From Verrucomicrobiales bacterium (GTDB lineage: Bacteria > Verrucomicrobiota > Verrucomicrobiia > Verrucomicrobiales > SLCJ01): a stretch of DNA of 64,000 nucleotides. The translations under genes and the position numbers were made by a program. This document shows positions 1 to 9,969 of this stretch, one piece after another; position 1 is the first letter of the stretch; every line of letters begins with the position of its first letter. Under the pieces are notes generated by a model. The model saw nothing but the letters and a program-made list of their open reading frames with translations, was not told where the DNA came from and did not search any database. The stretch covers positions 52,377-116,376 of the forward strand of contig JAGXGH010000008.1 in NCBI GenBank assembly GCA_024636835.1, given 5' to 3'.

Positions 1-1319
1 CTGTTGAACTTGTTGCCGTTGACTGTCACTTCGCCTTGCAGGCCGTTAAGGACGGTATCGATCGCACGATCCACGTCAGCATTGAGGTAGTCAGAATTTG
101 CCAGCGGCGGGAAGGCGGCGGGAACGCCGGTGCCCGTCGGCATATGGCAGGCGGCGCAGTTGCGGTCATAGATGGCCTGTCCAGCGGTGATACGTTCGGC
201 TAGGTTGGTGGCCACTGCCGCGGACTTGCTATCGTTGGGAATCGTCTGGATCGCACTACCCTCAGGGAGGTAAACCTCATCCTTTTTCTGTCCGGAGAAA
301 ACCATTAGATCACCTTCCCCGTCCGCGTTGAGGATGGCGAGGGCCCCTTTGTTGAACGCCCGGAAGATCGAGTGATCAACGAGGATGAAGTCGCCGTTGG
401 TATCGAGTTTCAACTCACAGATCGTGGAACCCCCTGCCGGAACCAAGGTAGTCTGGACGTTTTCCTGGAAGCGCGATCCGCCTTCCTGATAAACGCGGTC
501 GAAGATCTCGCCGATCACGTGAAAGGACGATACCAGATTCGGACCGCCGTTGCCGACATAGAGGCGAACCGTCTCGCCTACACTGGCCTTTAGTGCTTTT
601 TCTCCGGTCGTCGATCCGACCGCTCCGTTGAAAACCACGTAATCGGGATTTTCTTCCAGTGCCTTCTCCATGTTGAAACCCTGAAGTCCGGGCTCCCCGT
701 ATTTTCCAGAGGTATAAAAGTCCCCTTGGACGACATAGAATTCCTTGTCCACTTTCGCCATACCTTCCTTCGGCTCGACAAGAATCAGTCCATACATGCC
801 GTTGGCGATGTGCATTCCGACCGGCGCAGTGGCGCAGTGGTAGATGAAAAGACCTGGGTTAAGAGCCTTGAAGGAGAAATTCGTTTGGTGCCCGGGAGCG
901 GTGAATGTCGCCTTCGCTCCACCACCCGGACCGGTCACCGCGTGCAGATCGATGTTGTGCGGCATCTTGCTCGACGGGTGATTCTTGAGTGTGAAATCGA
1001 CAACATCATTCTGGCGGACACGGATGAACTTACCTGGGACGCTGCCGCCAAAAGTCCAGAACGTGTAATCGACACCATCCGCCATGCGTTTCACCACCTC
1101 GGTGATCTCCAACTCCACCTTCACATTGGTCGGGTGCTTGCGGGTGATCGGAGGTGGGACGTTTGGCGCATCAGTAAGAACCGCGATCTCCTCTCCCTCG
1201 AGAGGAACGTCTTCAGATTCCACGGCCGGGGTCGGCGGGGTGGAAATGGTAGACTGACCCCGCGCGATCAGGGGTAGAACGAGGGTGGCAATCAAGAGTA
1301 AAAGAAGGGTTTGTTTCAT
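1..1319 (-). CDS. nirK: Copper nitrite reductase (NirK/AniA type) with C-terminal cytochrome c, partial
   Basis: The reading frame starts at ATG 1319 and runs off the window start, so the C-terminus is missing. The protein begins with a signal peptide of about 23 residues ending near ARGQS, so it is periplasmic. Two cupredoxin domains follow. Copper ligands are visible: the type 1 site His in KMPHN, and Cys, His and Met in [16 protein letters not shown]; type 2 site histidines lie in IDLH, IYHC and SSFHVIG. After the cupredoxins comes a class I cytochrome c domain with heme motif CAACH near residue 388. The expected reaction is nitrite to nitric oxide, with the fused heme domain delivering electrons. 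The sequence pattern is that of the AniA-like class. The gene stands alone here and no NnrS or NorB is visible. The domain assignment is firm; the physiological role (denitrification or NO detoxification) is inferred. Confidence 0.93.
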   Translation of the reverse strand, partial: MKQTLLLLLIATLVLPLIARGQSTISTPPTPAVESEDVPLEGEEIAVLTDAPNVPPPITRKHPTNVKVELEITEVVKRMADGVDYTFWTFGGSVPGKFIRVRQNDVVDFTLKNHPSSKMPHNIDLHAVTGPGGGAKATFTAPGHQTNFSFKALNPGLFIYHCATAPVGMHIANGMYGLILVEPKEGMAKVDKEFYVVQGDFYTSGKYGEPGLQGFNMEKALEENPDYVVFNGAVGSTTGEKALKASVGETVRLYVGNGGPNLVSSFHVIGEIFDRVYQEGGSRFQENVQTTLVPAGGSTICELKLDTNGDFILVDHSIFRAFNKGALAILNADGEGDLMVFSGQKKDEVYLPEGSAIQTIPNDSKSAAVATNLAERITAGQAIYDRNCAACHMPTGTGVPAAFPPLANSDYLNADVDRAIDTVLNGLQGEVTVNGNKFN

Positions 1320-1712
1320 GGCTTTGTGAGTTAACGACCAACTACCTGTGTCGGCCTTCTCTATATCATCATGCCCATTCACGTGAAATTACAAGAATAA
1401 ACTACATTTATTTCTTTTATCTTCAGGTCTTAGCAGTTTTGACATCAGCTTCAAATCCACAATGACCAGAAAGTCGTCCATGACTACCTTTAAGCACGAA
1501 TGACTCTGGCTAAGTCTCTGAAAAACTCTGTGACGGCTGAAACAATCGCTTTTAGAATGAGGGCGTAGTGATGCTCCTCCGACAGTAAGGTGCAGAGACG
1601 CACCTTCGCATCAAAATGTCCCTTCGTTATGGCAAGCGGCAGAAACGTTGATTTTTTCGCTTAGGGGTTCCTAGTTTGATTCATCGGCGCATACCGCGGC
1701 CTACTTCTTCCA
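1320..1712. other. Divergent intergenic region between nirK and the spermidine-synthase-like gene
   Basis: This gap of 393 bases holds the upstream regions of two divergent genes. A perfect 7-bp stem (AAGGTGC / GCACCTT, 1587-1593 and 1600-1606) is the only clear structure; a related AGGTGA/TCACCT hairpin lies in the repeat near 16.5 kb. I looked for an FNR/NNR-type TTGAT-N4-ATCAA box upstream of nirK and found only an imperfect TTGA-N8-TCAA around 1440-1455. No gene is seen. Confidence 0.5.
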
Positions 1713-4250
1713 ATGATCATTTACCTTCTCGTTTTTCTCTCAGGGCTTTGTGCTCTAATCTATCAGGTTTTATGGATGAAGCAGCTGGGCTTGTTGTTCG
1801 GCAACACATCACATGCTGCCGGAGCCACCTTGGCAGCCTTCTTCGCGGGTTTGGCCGTGGGCAGTTATTACTGGGGAAAGCGCTCAGCTAAATGCAGAAA
1901 TCCGCTTCGCATCTATGCAGGTTTGGAGCTTGGGATTGCTATCACAGCACTTCTCTACTTCGTGGTGATAAAGGGCTATCACGTCATTTATCCTCAGGTC
2001 TATCAAAGCGTGCATTCGGAAGCCTGGCTCTTATTGATCAAATTCCTCTTGGCGCTGGTGCTGATTTTCCCACCGGCTTTTTGCATGGGCGGAACCATCC
2101 CAGTCATCGGACAACATACCATCCGCATCCAGTCGAAGTTCGGATCAACCTCGGCATTGCTTTATGGAGTCAATACACTCGGAGCCACCCTCGGAGCCTT
2201 GCTGGCCGGGTTTTTCATGCCGATTTGGTTCGGTTTTCGGCTCACTTGTTTCACCGCCATGGGAATCACCCTAATCGTCGCGGTTCTGGCCTTTCTGGTT
2301 TCCAGATCGCCTTCGTCATCTCAGGTGGGTGTGACCACACCCCATGAAAAAAATAAAGATAAAACATCGTCCACTGAGAAGGAATTGGTGGACGACGAGA
2401 AACGCCAAGCGAACAAGCTCCCACTTTCGGTAATTTGTTTTATTTCAGGGTTTGGAGTGCTGGCACTCGAGGTGCTTTGGACGCGGATGTTTGCCCTGGT
2501 CTTGGAAAACTCCGTCTACACCTTTGCTGCGATTCTCGTCGTGGTGTTGTGTTGTCTTGCCGTCGGTTCTTTGGTCAGCTCCTTGCTTGCCCGGAGGAAG
2601 TGGTCGCCAAGCTTGATTCTCACGATCTTGCTCGGCCTCAGCGGTATTTCCATTGCTCTGACGCCCACCGTTTTTATGGAAGTGACTGATTCCTTCCAGT
2701 TCCTGGCGGTCAAGGCGACCTGGGGCGATTACGTGTATTTGATCTTCAAAAAATGCGCGCTGACCATCGGTCCGCCGGCTTTATTACTGGGCACGGTTTT
2801 TCCCTACCTGTTGAAAACCATGGAACCATTCACCACCTCACCTGGTAGGAGTCTGGGGCGACTCGCAACGATCAACACCCTTGGCGCCATCCTCGGTTCC
2901 TTGGTCTGTGCGTTTTTCTTTCTTGAACTCTTTGGCATGTGGCGCTCGATGCAGATCATCGGCGCTATCTACCTTGTCATGGCGGTTGGTATGCCGACGG
3001 TTCGTGGCCGCGTTAGTGTTGTGGTCAAGTGCGTCAGCGTTACCGCCCTTGTGCTCTTGTTCACTGCACTCAATCCGGCGCAACTACCAGTGACCGGCGC
3101 ACTCTCGGATCGCGAGGGTGACGAGACTCTGCAAACATGGGAAGGAAGCGATTGCACGGTTTCCGTAGTCCGCGGCAAGGATGGGCTTTCCATCAAAATC
3201 AACTCCGACTACGGCTTGGGTTCGACGGGAAATCGTATCCGCCAAGCATCTCAGGCAGAAATTCCACTGATGCTCAAACCCGATGCGAAATCGATCTTTT
3301 TTCTAGGCATGGGAACGGGAATCAGTGCTGGCGCGGCTCTGTCGAATCGGTTTCCAGAGGTAGAACGAGTGGTGACTTGTGAGCTATCCCCTCACGTCAT
3401 CGAAGCCTCCAAAAAGTATATGACCGATGTGAATGGGGTCGACCTCACCAACGGTCTGTTTACCGATCCACGCTCCACGATTCTGACGGAAGATGGCCGC
3501 CACTATCTGATGGCCACCGAAGAGAAATTCGATATCATCGACGCAGATCTATTTGTTCCTTATCGCTCAGGTGCCGGCAGTCTTTACACCAAAGAACATT
3601 TTGAGAGTGTGAACAATCGACTCAAGCCGGACGGAATTTTCGTCCAATGGTTGCCTGCCTATCAGGTGACGGATTTTGAATTCCACGTCATCGGCCGGAC
3701 AATGCTGGAGGTGTTCGACCAGGTTTCAATCTGGCGCTGTGACTTTGCTCCATTCGATGAAGTGATTGGCTTCGTCGGTCACAAGGGAGGAGCACCGCTG
3801 GCTGCTTGCGATATCGATGACGCAAACGTAAAACTGGCTTTCGCCGCAAGTAATGGGCAACAAAATATTTACTCCACACTCAACCCACAAACAGCTCTGC
3901 TCTATTATGGAGGAAACATCACCGCTTCGAAGGAGACGTTCGCAGAGTATCCAATCAACACAGATGACAAGCCGGTGATCGAATACTTGGCTCCGAGATA
4001 TTATAGGAACAAGGGCGAGGAAAAAATGCCATGGTTTGTGGGGCCGTACCTTCTCAAGTTCATCAAAAGCCTGCAAGAAAACTGCCCTCCGGACAAGGAT
4101 CCCTTGTTGGTCAATCGCACGCCCGCCAATCGACGCTTACCCCTGGCAGGAAGCGCCTACCAAGAAACGCTGCTATGGTCCCAATTCAATAACAACGAAG
4201 AAGCCCAGAAGAGCTGGCAGCGGTTCATCGATGAGTGGCTAGATCGGTAG
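1713..4250 (+). CDS. Membrane-fused spermidine-synthase-like protein
   Basis: This 845-residue protein has an N-terminal membrane part (about residues 1-460, two blocks of hydrophobic helices separated by a charged loop near residues 205-235 rich in Lys and Glu) and a C-terminal soluble aminopropyltransferase-like Rossmann domain. The SAM-binding type motif FLGMGTGISAG sits near residue 530, followed by an acidic residue at the end of the next strand (VTCELSPHV), and DADLFVPYRSGAGSLYTKEH marks the active-site region. This matches the family annotated as fused MFS/spermidine synthase. Such proteins are common in environmental bacteria and their substrate is unknown; a true polyamine role should not be assumed. 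The start ATG lacks an obvious Shine-Dalgarno site. The gene is monocistronic and followed by a repeat-filled gap. Confidence 0.85.
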   Translation: MIIYLLVFLSGLCALIYQVLWMKQLGLLFGNTSHAAGATLAAFFAGLAVGSYYWGKRSAKCRNPLRIYAGLELGIAITALLYFVVIKGYHVIYPQVYQSVHSEAWLLLIKFLLALVLIFPPAFCMGGTIPVIGQHTIRIQSKFGSTSALLYGVNTLGATLGALLAGFFMPIWFGFRLTCFTAMGITLIVAVLAFLVSRSPSSSQVGVTTPHEKNKDKTSSTEKELVDDEKRQANKLPLSVICFISGFGVLALEVLWTRMFALVLENSVYTFAAILVVVLCCLAVGSLVSSLLARRKWSPSLILTILLGLSGISIALTPTVFMEVTDSFQFLAVKATWGDYVYLIFKKCALTIGPPALLLGTVFPYLLKTMEPFTTSPGRSLGRLATINTLGAILGSLVCAFFFLELFGMWRSMQIIGAIYLVMAVGMPTVRGRVSVVVKCVSVTALVLLFTALNPAQLPVTGALSDREGDETLQTWEGSDCTVSVVRGKDGLSIKINSDYGLGSTGNRIRQASQAEIPLMLKPDAKSIFFLGMGTGISAGAALSNRFPEVERVVTCELSPHVIEASKKYMTDVNGVDLTNGLFTDPRSTILTEDGRHYLMATEEKFDIIDADLFVPYRSGAGSLYTKEHFESVNNRLKPDGIFVQWLPAYQVTDFEFHVIGRTMLEVFDQVSIWRCDFAPFDEVIGFVGHKGGAPLAACDIDDANVKLAFAASNGQQNIYSTLNPQTALLYYGGNITASKETFAEYPINTDDKPVIEYLAPRYYRNKGEEKMPWFVGPYLLKFIKSLQENCPPDKDPLLVNRTPANRRLPLAGSAYQETLLWSQFNNNEEAQKSWQRFIDEWLDR

Positions 4251-4690
4251 CGCAATATTTCTCAATTTTCGCATCTACCAAGCTCATGATCGAAGCCATC
4301 CGTTCCCACCGTCCAGGGTTTCCAAAAGTTGATCTGTCCTCATCTCTCACCACCTTCTCACGAAGGTAGCTACTTTTGTGAAAAAGTGGCAGGGTGCGCG
4401 CAACCAGTCTGAAAAAGAATCGAACAACGCAGATATTGCGAGGAAGTGGCGAGAGATAAGACATCCTAAAGCGAAAGCTAGATGAGGAACCATGAGTGTC
4501 ATAAATTACTTCTTCTCTAAAAAACATGGAAAATTGGACTGACCCCTTCTTTCAAGTTGCTTCTTCTCTAAAAAACATGGAAAATTGGACTGACCCCTTC
4601 TTTCAAGTTTGGAAAATTGGACTGACCCCTTCTTTCAAGTTGGAGCTAATTGGATAGCAATCAGTGATTGCTTATCGAAGTCCAACGGCA
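4251..4690. other. Intergenic region with short repeats, no gene
   Basis: The 440 bases between two convergent genes hold no convincing coding sequence. The 3' half is filled by the repeats described at 4508-4641. The first 250 bases show nothing recognisable, though an open frame crosses them on the minus strand without any family signature. Confidence 0.6.
4508..4641. repeat. 51-bp tandem duplication plus a third 32-bp copy
   Basis: A 51-bp unit occurs twice in tandem (4508-4558, 4559-4609; only the first base differs). Its last 32 bases, from TGGAAAATTGGACTGACC to TTTCAAGTT, occur a third time at 4610-4641. On the minus strand the unit reads as GGGGTCAGTCCAATTTTCC. The near-identity of the copies points to recent duplication. 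Confidence 0.9.
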
Positions 4691-6052
4691 CTACTTCACC
4701 TCGACCGTGTGGTTCTTCGTCAAGCCATCGAGCATCAGGGTGAGGATCGTGCTCGACATGGTGTAATTGGGCACACCGATCCCCTCTCCGGTCACTGAAT
4801 TGTAATTCTCGTTGATTCCATGAACGATGGCGTTGGCAACGGTCTTGTCGGTGATTTCTGCCGCCAACTCCTTGTGACCATAATTGTGTAGCCCCTTGGC
4901 AATCTGATAATTGGTCGACGGCCAGACATCTCCCCGCCAGAATCCGCTGGCGCGCCAACGCTTGTCGGTGCGGTCGACCGTCGGTATGGGGAGCGGTGTG
5001 TTCCATGCATCACCTGCGAGGACTTCGGCCATTCGTTTCGCCATGGCGGGCGTCGGCACACCGGCCGTCAATGGGATCCAGCTGCCGATGGTCGCTACGG
5101 GAATTTTCTCCAAAGTATCGCGTTTCAAGGACAGGAAGGTTCCTGCCTCTTCGTCCCACATGTGTTCGCGCATCGCACGCTCGGCTTTATCAATGCGCAC
5201 TTTGCGGCGGGCTGCCATCGCCTCGTCACCCATCATTTTGGCAAGCCGCATCAAACATTTTTCGCCCATGATCAAATAGGCGCTATTCGCTGTGACCAAG
5301 GTATCTCCATACCACTCCCCTTCCTTGGGTCCTTTGCGGGTTGGATGCTTGGTCATTTTCAGATCGTCCATGTTGCACTCGTAATCGAATGTCTCCCAAC
5401 GAGCGTGCTGAATGTCACCGGTATACGCACCTACCGAGCACAACCCGATGTTGGTGACGTCGCGCTCTCTCCAATACCAATCGTGGAATTTCTCAAGCCT
5501 CGGAAGACATTGCTTCACCAACTCCTTGTCGCCGTTCCGCTTGAACACACGCTCGACGCCCCATGCCAAAATCGGAATTTGAGAAAACTGGCGCACTTCC
5601 TGTGGAGATGTCTTGATCGATACCGTCACCATGTCATGAGCGTAGTCCGGCATACGTGCATTCCACCGATCTTGAAAATCCCAGTAGTTCTGAAAAATCT
5701 CGCGGATCAACGCTTCTTTGCCAGGCAAAATACTCAGGATATCAACGACAAACATCGTATCCCATATCCACTGACCTTTGTAATAGGGACCACCCGCATA
5801 GACCCAATGATTTTTGAACGGGGGCATGGGCGCGAGAATTTTCTCCAACACACATTTACCGACCACCGTCTTGGTCAAATCAAAGACCACGTCGCTTGAT
5901 GTCTTGAACAGCTTACGGATTTCATCGTCCGATATGCCACTGAACGGCCCCGGTGGATAAGGCTTGTTATCGTTACCAAAGCAAAGAGAATTCAACCCGG
6001 AGTATGCCACCAAGCCCGCGCCTGCCGACTTGATAAATCTACGCCGTTTCAT
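4691..6052 (-). CDS. Tat-exported trehalase/GH63-like glycoside hydrolase
   Basis: ATG 6052 is chosen rather than the longer frame because it opens a twin-arginine signal (MKRRRFIKSAGAGLVAYS). The mature part is an (alpha/alpha)6-barrel of the GH63/GH37 or MGH1-like type: GQWIWDTMF near residue 95 and FWRGDVWPSTNYQIAKGL near residue 380 are typical clan GH-G landmarks. The length, about 453 residues, fits a single catalytic domain. The likely job is release of glucose or another hexose from an oligosaccharide or glycoside in the periplasm; the substrate cannot be told from sequence. It is divergent from the CopA-like gene and no sugar transporter lies next to it. Confidence 0.8.
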   Translation of the reverse strand: MKRRRFIKSAGAGLVAYSGLNSLCFGNDNKPYPPGPFSGISDDEIRKLFKTSSDVVFDLTKTVVGKCVLEKILAPMPPFKNHWVYAGGPYYKGQWIWDTMFVVDILSILPGKEALIREIFQNYWDFQDRWNARMPDYAHDMVTVSIKTSPQEVRQFSQIPILAWGVERVFKRNGDKELVKQCLPRLEKFHDWYWRERDVTNIGLCSVGAYTGDIQHARWETFDYECNMDDLKMTKHPTRKGPKEGEWYGDTLVTANSAYLIMGEKCLMRLAKMMGDEAMAARRKVRIDKAERAMREHMWDEEAGTFLSLKRDTLEKIPVATIGSWIPLTAGVPTPAMAKRMAEVLAGDAWNTPLPIPTVDRTDKRWRASGFWRGDVWPSTNYQIAKGLHNYGHKELAAEITDKTVANAIVHGINENYNSVTGEGIGVPNYTMSSTILTLMLDGLTKNHTVEVK

Positions 6053-6244
6053 GATGTTTGCATGAGTAGCAGCTTTCCCGAATGCATCAAGTACAGAATC
6101 TTGTAACGGACTGTGCGATTCCAAACCCGCATCGACAGATGGCGTCGCCCACATCGGGCAGATTTTCTAAGCATTTTCCCTACTGACTTATAGCTTTCGC
6201 AGCAGTAGAATACATTGCTCAAAACTTTTTTCCTCTAATACAAA

Positions 6245-8611
6245 ATGAAAATCCCAACCGCCTTCCCTATGAAAAGCCCGTTCCGAAATTCTGTCGCATT
6301 CGTCTTGATCGCTTTCGCCTCCTTGGCCCACGCGGAAGAGAAAGTTTACAATCTCACCATTGACTATGAGGAAATGAACCTCAGCGGCAAGCCGGTGAAA
6401 TCCATCACTGTGAACGGCGGCATTCCAGCTCCGACCCTGCGTTTTACTGAGGGCGACACCGCCGTCATGCACGTCCGCAATGAGATGGACGTGCCAACCT
6501 CGATCCACTGGCACGGGCTGCTCGTCCCGCCCAGCATGGACGGCGTCCCCGCCATTTCCTTCCCGCCCATCGCTCCCAAAACCACCTTTACCTACCGTTT
6601 CCCGATCCGCCAGAAAGGCACCTACTGGTATCATTCCCATAGCGCTCTCCAGGAGCAGCGTGGCCTCTACGGCTCCATTGTCATCACCCCAAAAGCCCGC
6701 GACAGAGAGGCGCACAAAGACCACGTGGTGGTGCTCTCCGACTGGACCGAGCGCGATCCCCATCAAGTCATGCGGTTGCTGCGACGCGGCTCCGAATACA
6801 TGGGTGTGCAGAAAAAATCCGCGCAGAGCCTGCTCGGCGCATTCAAGACCGACAAGTTCGCCGAGTTCTGGAAGCGCGAGGCCATGCGCATGCCGCCCAT
6901 GGATCTCGCCGATGTCGCCTACGACGCGTTTCTCACCAACGGCAAGCAGGAGGAAACCCTCGCCGCAAAACCCGGCGAGACGATACGCCTGCGTGTGATC
7001 GACGGATCAGCCACGACCTTTTTCCACATGCAGTGGGCTGGCGGACCGGTCACGATCGTCGCCGCCGACGGCCAGCCTGTGGAGCCCGTCGTCTGGAAAA
7101 AACCGCTGCTCATCGGCGTGGCGGAGACCTACGATGTGTTGGTGAAAGTCCCGGCGGAAGGCTCGTGGGAATTCCGCTCCACCGCCCACGACGGCTCCGG
7201 CCACACCTCGCTGTGGATCGGCTCCGGCGAGCGCCATCCCGCTCCCGACATGGCCAAGCCCTACCTTTACGATACGATGGACATGTTCAGTTGGAAAAAC
7301 CTGTTCGCGCTCACGCCCGCCGGAACCATGGGCATGCCCGACCGCGAGGTGGATGCGGGGAAATTCGACCAACCCGGCATGAACATGAAAATGTCCGACA
7401 TGATGAAGGACAAGAGGGACGACGGCGGCAACACCACCGGCACCGTCTATCATGGCGAGCTGATGCATGGTGACATGGCCGGGATGGAAATGACCCAAGG
7501 AGACGGGATGAAAGGCATGAAACCGATGAAAGGCATGGGCGGAGGCGGAGCCACCGAGAATCCACCGCGCTGGTATGATTTCCTCCTCCGCGAGGACACC
7601 GGGCGCTACACACGCCTCGCCGATGACGGCATGATGTCAAAGGAACGCCCGTGGAATCCGTATAAGAAACTCCGCGCCGTGAAGGACACCAGCCTTCCTG
7701 CGGACGCGCCCCGCCGCGTCTTCCGCCTCACCCTGGACGGCAGCATGGCGGACTACGTCTGGTCCATCAACAACCAGCCGCTTTCCCCGAACGACAACCT
7801 CCACATCAAGGAGGGAGAGGTCGTCCGTTTCATCATGATCAACCGCACGATGATGCATCATCCGATGCACCTTCACGGCCACTTTTTCCGCGTGATCAAT
7901 GGCCAGGGGAAACGCTCGCCGCTCAAGCATACCGTCAGCGTCCCGCCGATGATGACCACGGTGTTCGAGTTCGAGGCGAACGAGGTGGGCGATTGGTTTT
8001 TCCACTGCCACCTCCTCTACCACATGGACAGCGGAATGGCACGCGTCGTGAAATACGACAGCTACCAGGCCGACCAGGCGACGGTCGATGCGAAGGACGA
8101 CTTCCTCTACCACGATCCCTTCAAGCTTTACGCGACGATTGATATCCTTAGCAACGAGACGCAGGGAAGCATCTATTTTCGTAACCTCCTTAATACAGTC
8201 GCACTTAATTATGAGGCAGGCTGGGACGGAGTCGAGAGTGTCGAATGGGAAGCGGATCTCGTTTACCAAAGATACATCAATCGCTTCACTTCGGTCTATG
8301 CCGGCGTGTATGGCGAAGGCAACGACCAGGAAATCGACAAGGAAAGGCTCATCGCCGGGGTCAACTATTTGCTTCCGATGAATATACAATCTTCACTCTG
8401 GATTGATTCCGATGGCGGAGCCCGCGTCGGCCTGATGCGCGAGCTGATGCTCACCCCGCGTCTCGGCATCTTCGGAGAGGCCGAATACGACACCCGCGAA
8501 AAATGGTCCTACCAAGCTGGCGCGTCCTATCTGCTCACGGAGAACCTATCCGCCAAAGCCTTGTGGGACACCAAGTATGGGGTCGGCGCCGGGATCACCT
8601 TGAGATACTGA
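6245..8611 (+). CDS. copA: CopA-type multicopper oxidase fused to a CopB-like outer-membrane domain
   Basis: After a signal peptide (cleavage near LAHAEE) come three cupredoxin domains. Copper motifs are complete: SIHWHGLLVP and GTYWYHSHSALQEQRG in domain 1, HHPMHLHGHFF and FFHCHLLYHMDSGM in domain 3. A Met/Asp-rich stretch (roughly residues 358-436, with many MxM and MKGM motifs) is the type of copper-binding insertion seen in PcoA/CopA. From about residue 615 to the end (788) the sequence changes to a beta-rich segment resembling CopB (DDFLYHDPFKLYATID, alternating hydrophobic strands, final LRY). CopA and CopB are normally separate periplasmic and outer-membrane proteins, so this looks like a natural fusion. 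The likely role is copper oxidation and resistance. Only four bases separate its stop from the next gene. Confidence 0.9.
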   Translation: MKIPTAFPMKSPFRNSVAFVLIAFASLAHAEEKVYNLTIDYEEMNLSGKPVKSITVNGGIPAPTLRFTEGDTAVMHVRNEMDVPTSIHWHGLLVPPSMDGVPAISFPPIAPKTTFTYRFPIRQKGTYWYHSHSALQEQRGLYGSIVITPKARDREAHKDHVVVLSDWTERDPHQVMRLLRRGSEYMGVQKKSAQSLLGAFKTDKFAEFWKREAMRMPPMDLADVAYDAFLTNGKQEETLAAKPGETIRLRVIDGSATTFFHMQWAGGPVTIVAADGQPVEPVVWKKPLLIGVAETYDVLVKVPAEGSWEFRSTAHDGSGHTSLWIGSGERHPAPDMAKPYLYDTMDMFSWKNLFALTPAGTMGMPDREVDAGKFDQPGMNMKMSDMMKDKRDDGGNTTGTVYHGELMHGDMAGMEMTQGDGMKGMKPMKGMGGGGATENPPRWYDFLLREDTGRYTRLADDGMMSKERPWNPYKKLRAVKDTSLPADAPRRVFRLTLDGSMADYVWSINNQPLSPNDNLHIKEGEVVRFIMINRTMMHHPMHLHGHFFRVINGQGKRSPLKHTVSVPPMMTTVFEFEANEVGDWFFHCHLLYHMDSGMARVVKYDSYQADQATVDAKDDFLYHDPFKLYATIDILSNETQGSIYFRNLLNTVALNYEAGWDGVESVEWEADLVYQRYINRFTSVYAGVYGEGNDQEIDKERLIAGVNYLLPMNIQSSLWIDSDGGARVGLMRELMLTPRLGIFGEAEYDTREKWSYQAGASYLLTENLSAKALWDTKYGVGAGITLRY

Positions 8612-8615
8612 GTTT

Positions 8616-9962
8616 ATGGGTTCTGAAAACGAAAAATCAGCTGACTATAAAAAGGGCAGCCTCTCCCTATCCGGAGCCGTGGCAATGGGCACCGGAGTGA
8701 TGATCGGCGCGGGGATTTTCGCCCTTACCGGACAGATCGCCGAGCTAGGGGGCACTTGGTTTCCCCTCGCCTTTCTGCTTGCTGCCGTGGTCGCGGGATT
8801 CAGCGCCTACACCTACGTGAAAATGTCGGACGCCTATCCCTCGGCGGGAGGCATCGCGATGTTTCTCAAGAAGGCCTATTCGAGATCGACGATCACCGGC
8901 GCCAGCGCGTTGCTGATGTTTTTCTCAATGGTCATCAACCAGAGTCTCGTCGCCCGTACCTTCGCGACCTACGTGCTCCAGCCCTTTGGCGGAAGTCCGG
9001 GCTGGTGGTGGATTCCGGCGCTCGGCGTCGCGCTGTTGCTGTTCGCTTTTTTGGTGAATGTCCTTGGCAACAAGTTCATCGAGAGCTTTTCGTTCATCAC
9101 CGCTTTCATCAAAATCGCCGGCTTGTTGGTTCTCGCCGGCGGCGGCTTGTGGGCTTCGGGGCTGGAATTCAAAAGTGTGACCGTGAGTCCGCCGGAAACC
9201 GGTTTCGTGAGCTTCCTCGGCGCGATTGCTCTCGGCATTCTCGCTTATAAAGGCTTCACCACGATCACCAACAGCGGCGGCGAGATCAAGGATCCGCACA
9301 AGAACGTCGGGCGGGCCATCGTCATCGCTATCATCATCTGCGTGGTTCTCTACATGCTGGTCTCGCTCGCTGTCGGTGGGAACCTGACCATCGGGGAAAT
9401 CGTCCGAGCGAAGGACTACTCGCTGGCCGAGGCCTCCCGTCCCGCCTTTGGCAAATGGGGGCTCTGGACGACCGTTGGCTTCGCCATCGTCGCGACCGTT
9501 TCCGGCGTGATGGCGAGCATTTTTGCAGTCTCACGCATGCTGGCGATGCTGACCGAGATGAAACTCGTCCCGCACAAGCACTTCGGCATGCCCGGTGATC
9601 TCCAGAAGCATACCTTGGTTTACACGGTGGTGATCGCGATGCTGCTCACTATCTTTTTCGACCTCAGCCGTATCGCCTCGCTTGGGGCTGTGTTTTACAT
9701 CATCATGGACATCATAGTCCACTGGGGTGTCCTCAGGCACCTGCGCGAGGAGGTGGAGGCGAAGGCGTGGATTCTGATCACCGCGATCATCCTCGATGTG
9801 ATCGTCCTCGGCGCGTTCCTATGGGTGAAATGGCAATCGGACATCCTGGTCATCTGGGCATCGGCCATCGGCTTGATTCTCATCTTCCTCGGCGAGCGCT
9901 TGTTCCTCCGAAAAATCGCCCGCGACCCAGACTCCGGACTAACGGAGGGCGCGAAAGAGTAA
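8616..9962 (+). CDS. APC-superfamily permease
   Basis: This 448-residue inner-membrane protein has about 12 hydrophobic helices. The N-terminal GTGVMIGAGIFALTGQIAEL is the unwound TM1 signature of the amino acid-polyamine-organocation (APC) superfamily. The start lies four bases after the stop of the CopA-CopB gene, so the two are probably transcribed and translated together. The coupling suggests a link with metal stress, or simply read-through of a convenient promoter; the substrate is unknown. It ends with a charged tail. A dispersed repeat follows directly. Confidence 0.85.
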   Translation: MGSENEKSADYKKGSLSLSGAVAMGTGVMIGAGIFALTGQIAELGGTWFPLAFLLAAVVAGFSAYTYVKMSDAYPSAGGIAMFLKKAYSRSTITGASALLMFFSMVINQSLVARTFATYVLQPFGGSPGWWWIPALGVALLLFAFLVNVLGNKFIESFSFITAFIKIAGLLVLAGGGLWASGLEFKSVTVSPPETGFVSFLGAIALGILAYKGFTTITNSGGEIKDPHKNVGRAIVIAIIICVVLYMLVSLAVGGNLTIGEIVRAKDYSLAEASRPAFGKWGLWTTVGFAIVATVSGVMASIFAVSRMLAMLTEMKLVPHKHFGMPGDLQKHTLVYTVVIAMLLTIFFDLSRIASLGAVFYIIMDIIVHWGVLRHLREEVEAKAWILITAIILDVIVLGAFLWVKWQSDILVIWASAIGLILIFLGERLFLRKIARDPDSGLTEGAKE

Positions 9963-9969
9963 TACTCAC

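Noticed and set aside
726..1277. Open frame of 183 codons on the plus strand inside nirK
   Set aside because: It is antisense to the nirK frame, which has full copper and heme motifs; the plus-strand translation has no family signature.
1430..1460. FNR-type box upstream of nirK
   Set aside because: The half sites TTGA and TCAA are eight bases apart instead of six and lack the T/A next to them.
4225..4527. 100-codon minus-strand frame after the spermidine-synthase-like gene
   Set aside because: No family features, an odd composition, and overlap with the repeat and the gene end.
7637..8389. 250-codon minus-strand frame inside the CopA-CopB gene
   Set aside because: His/Val-rich shadow of the opposite strand; the plus frame carries all copper motifs.
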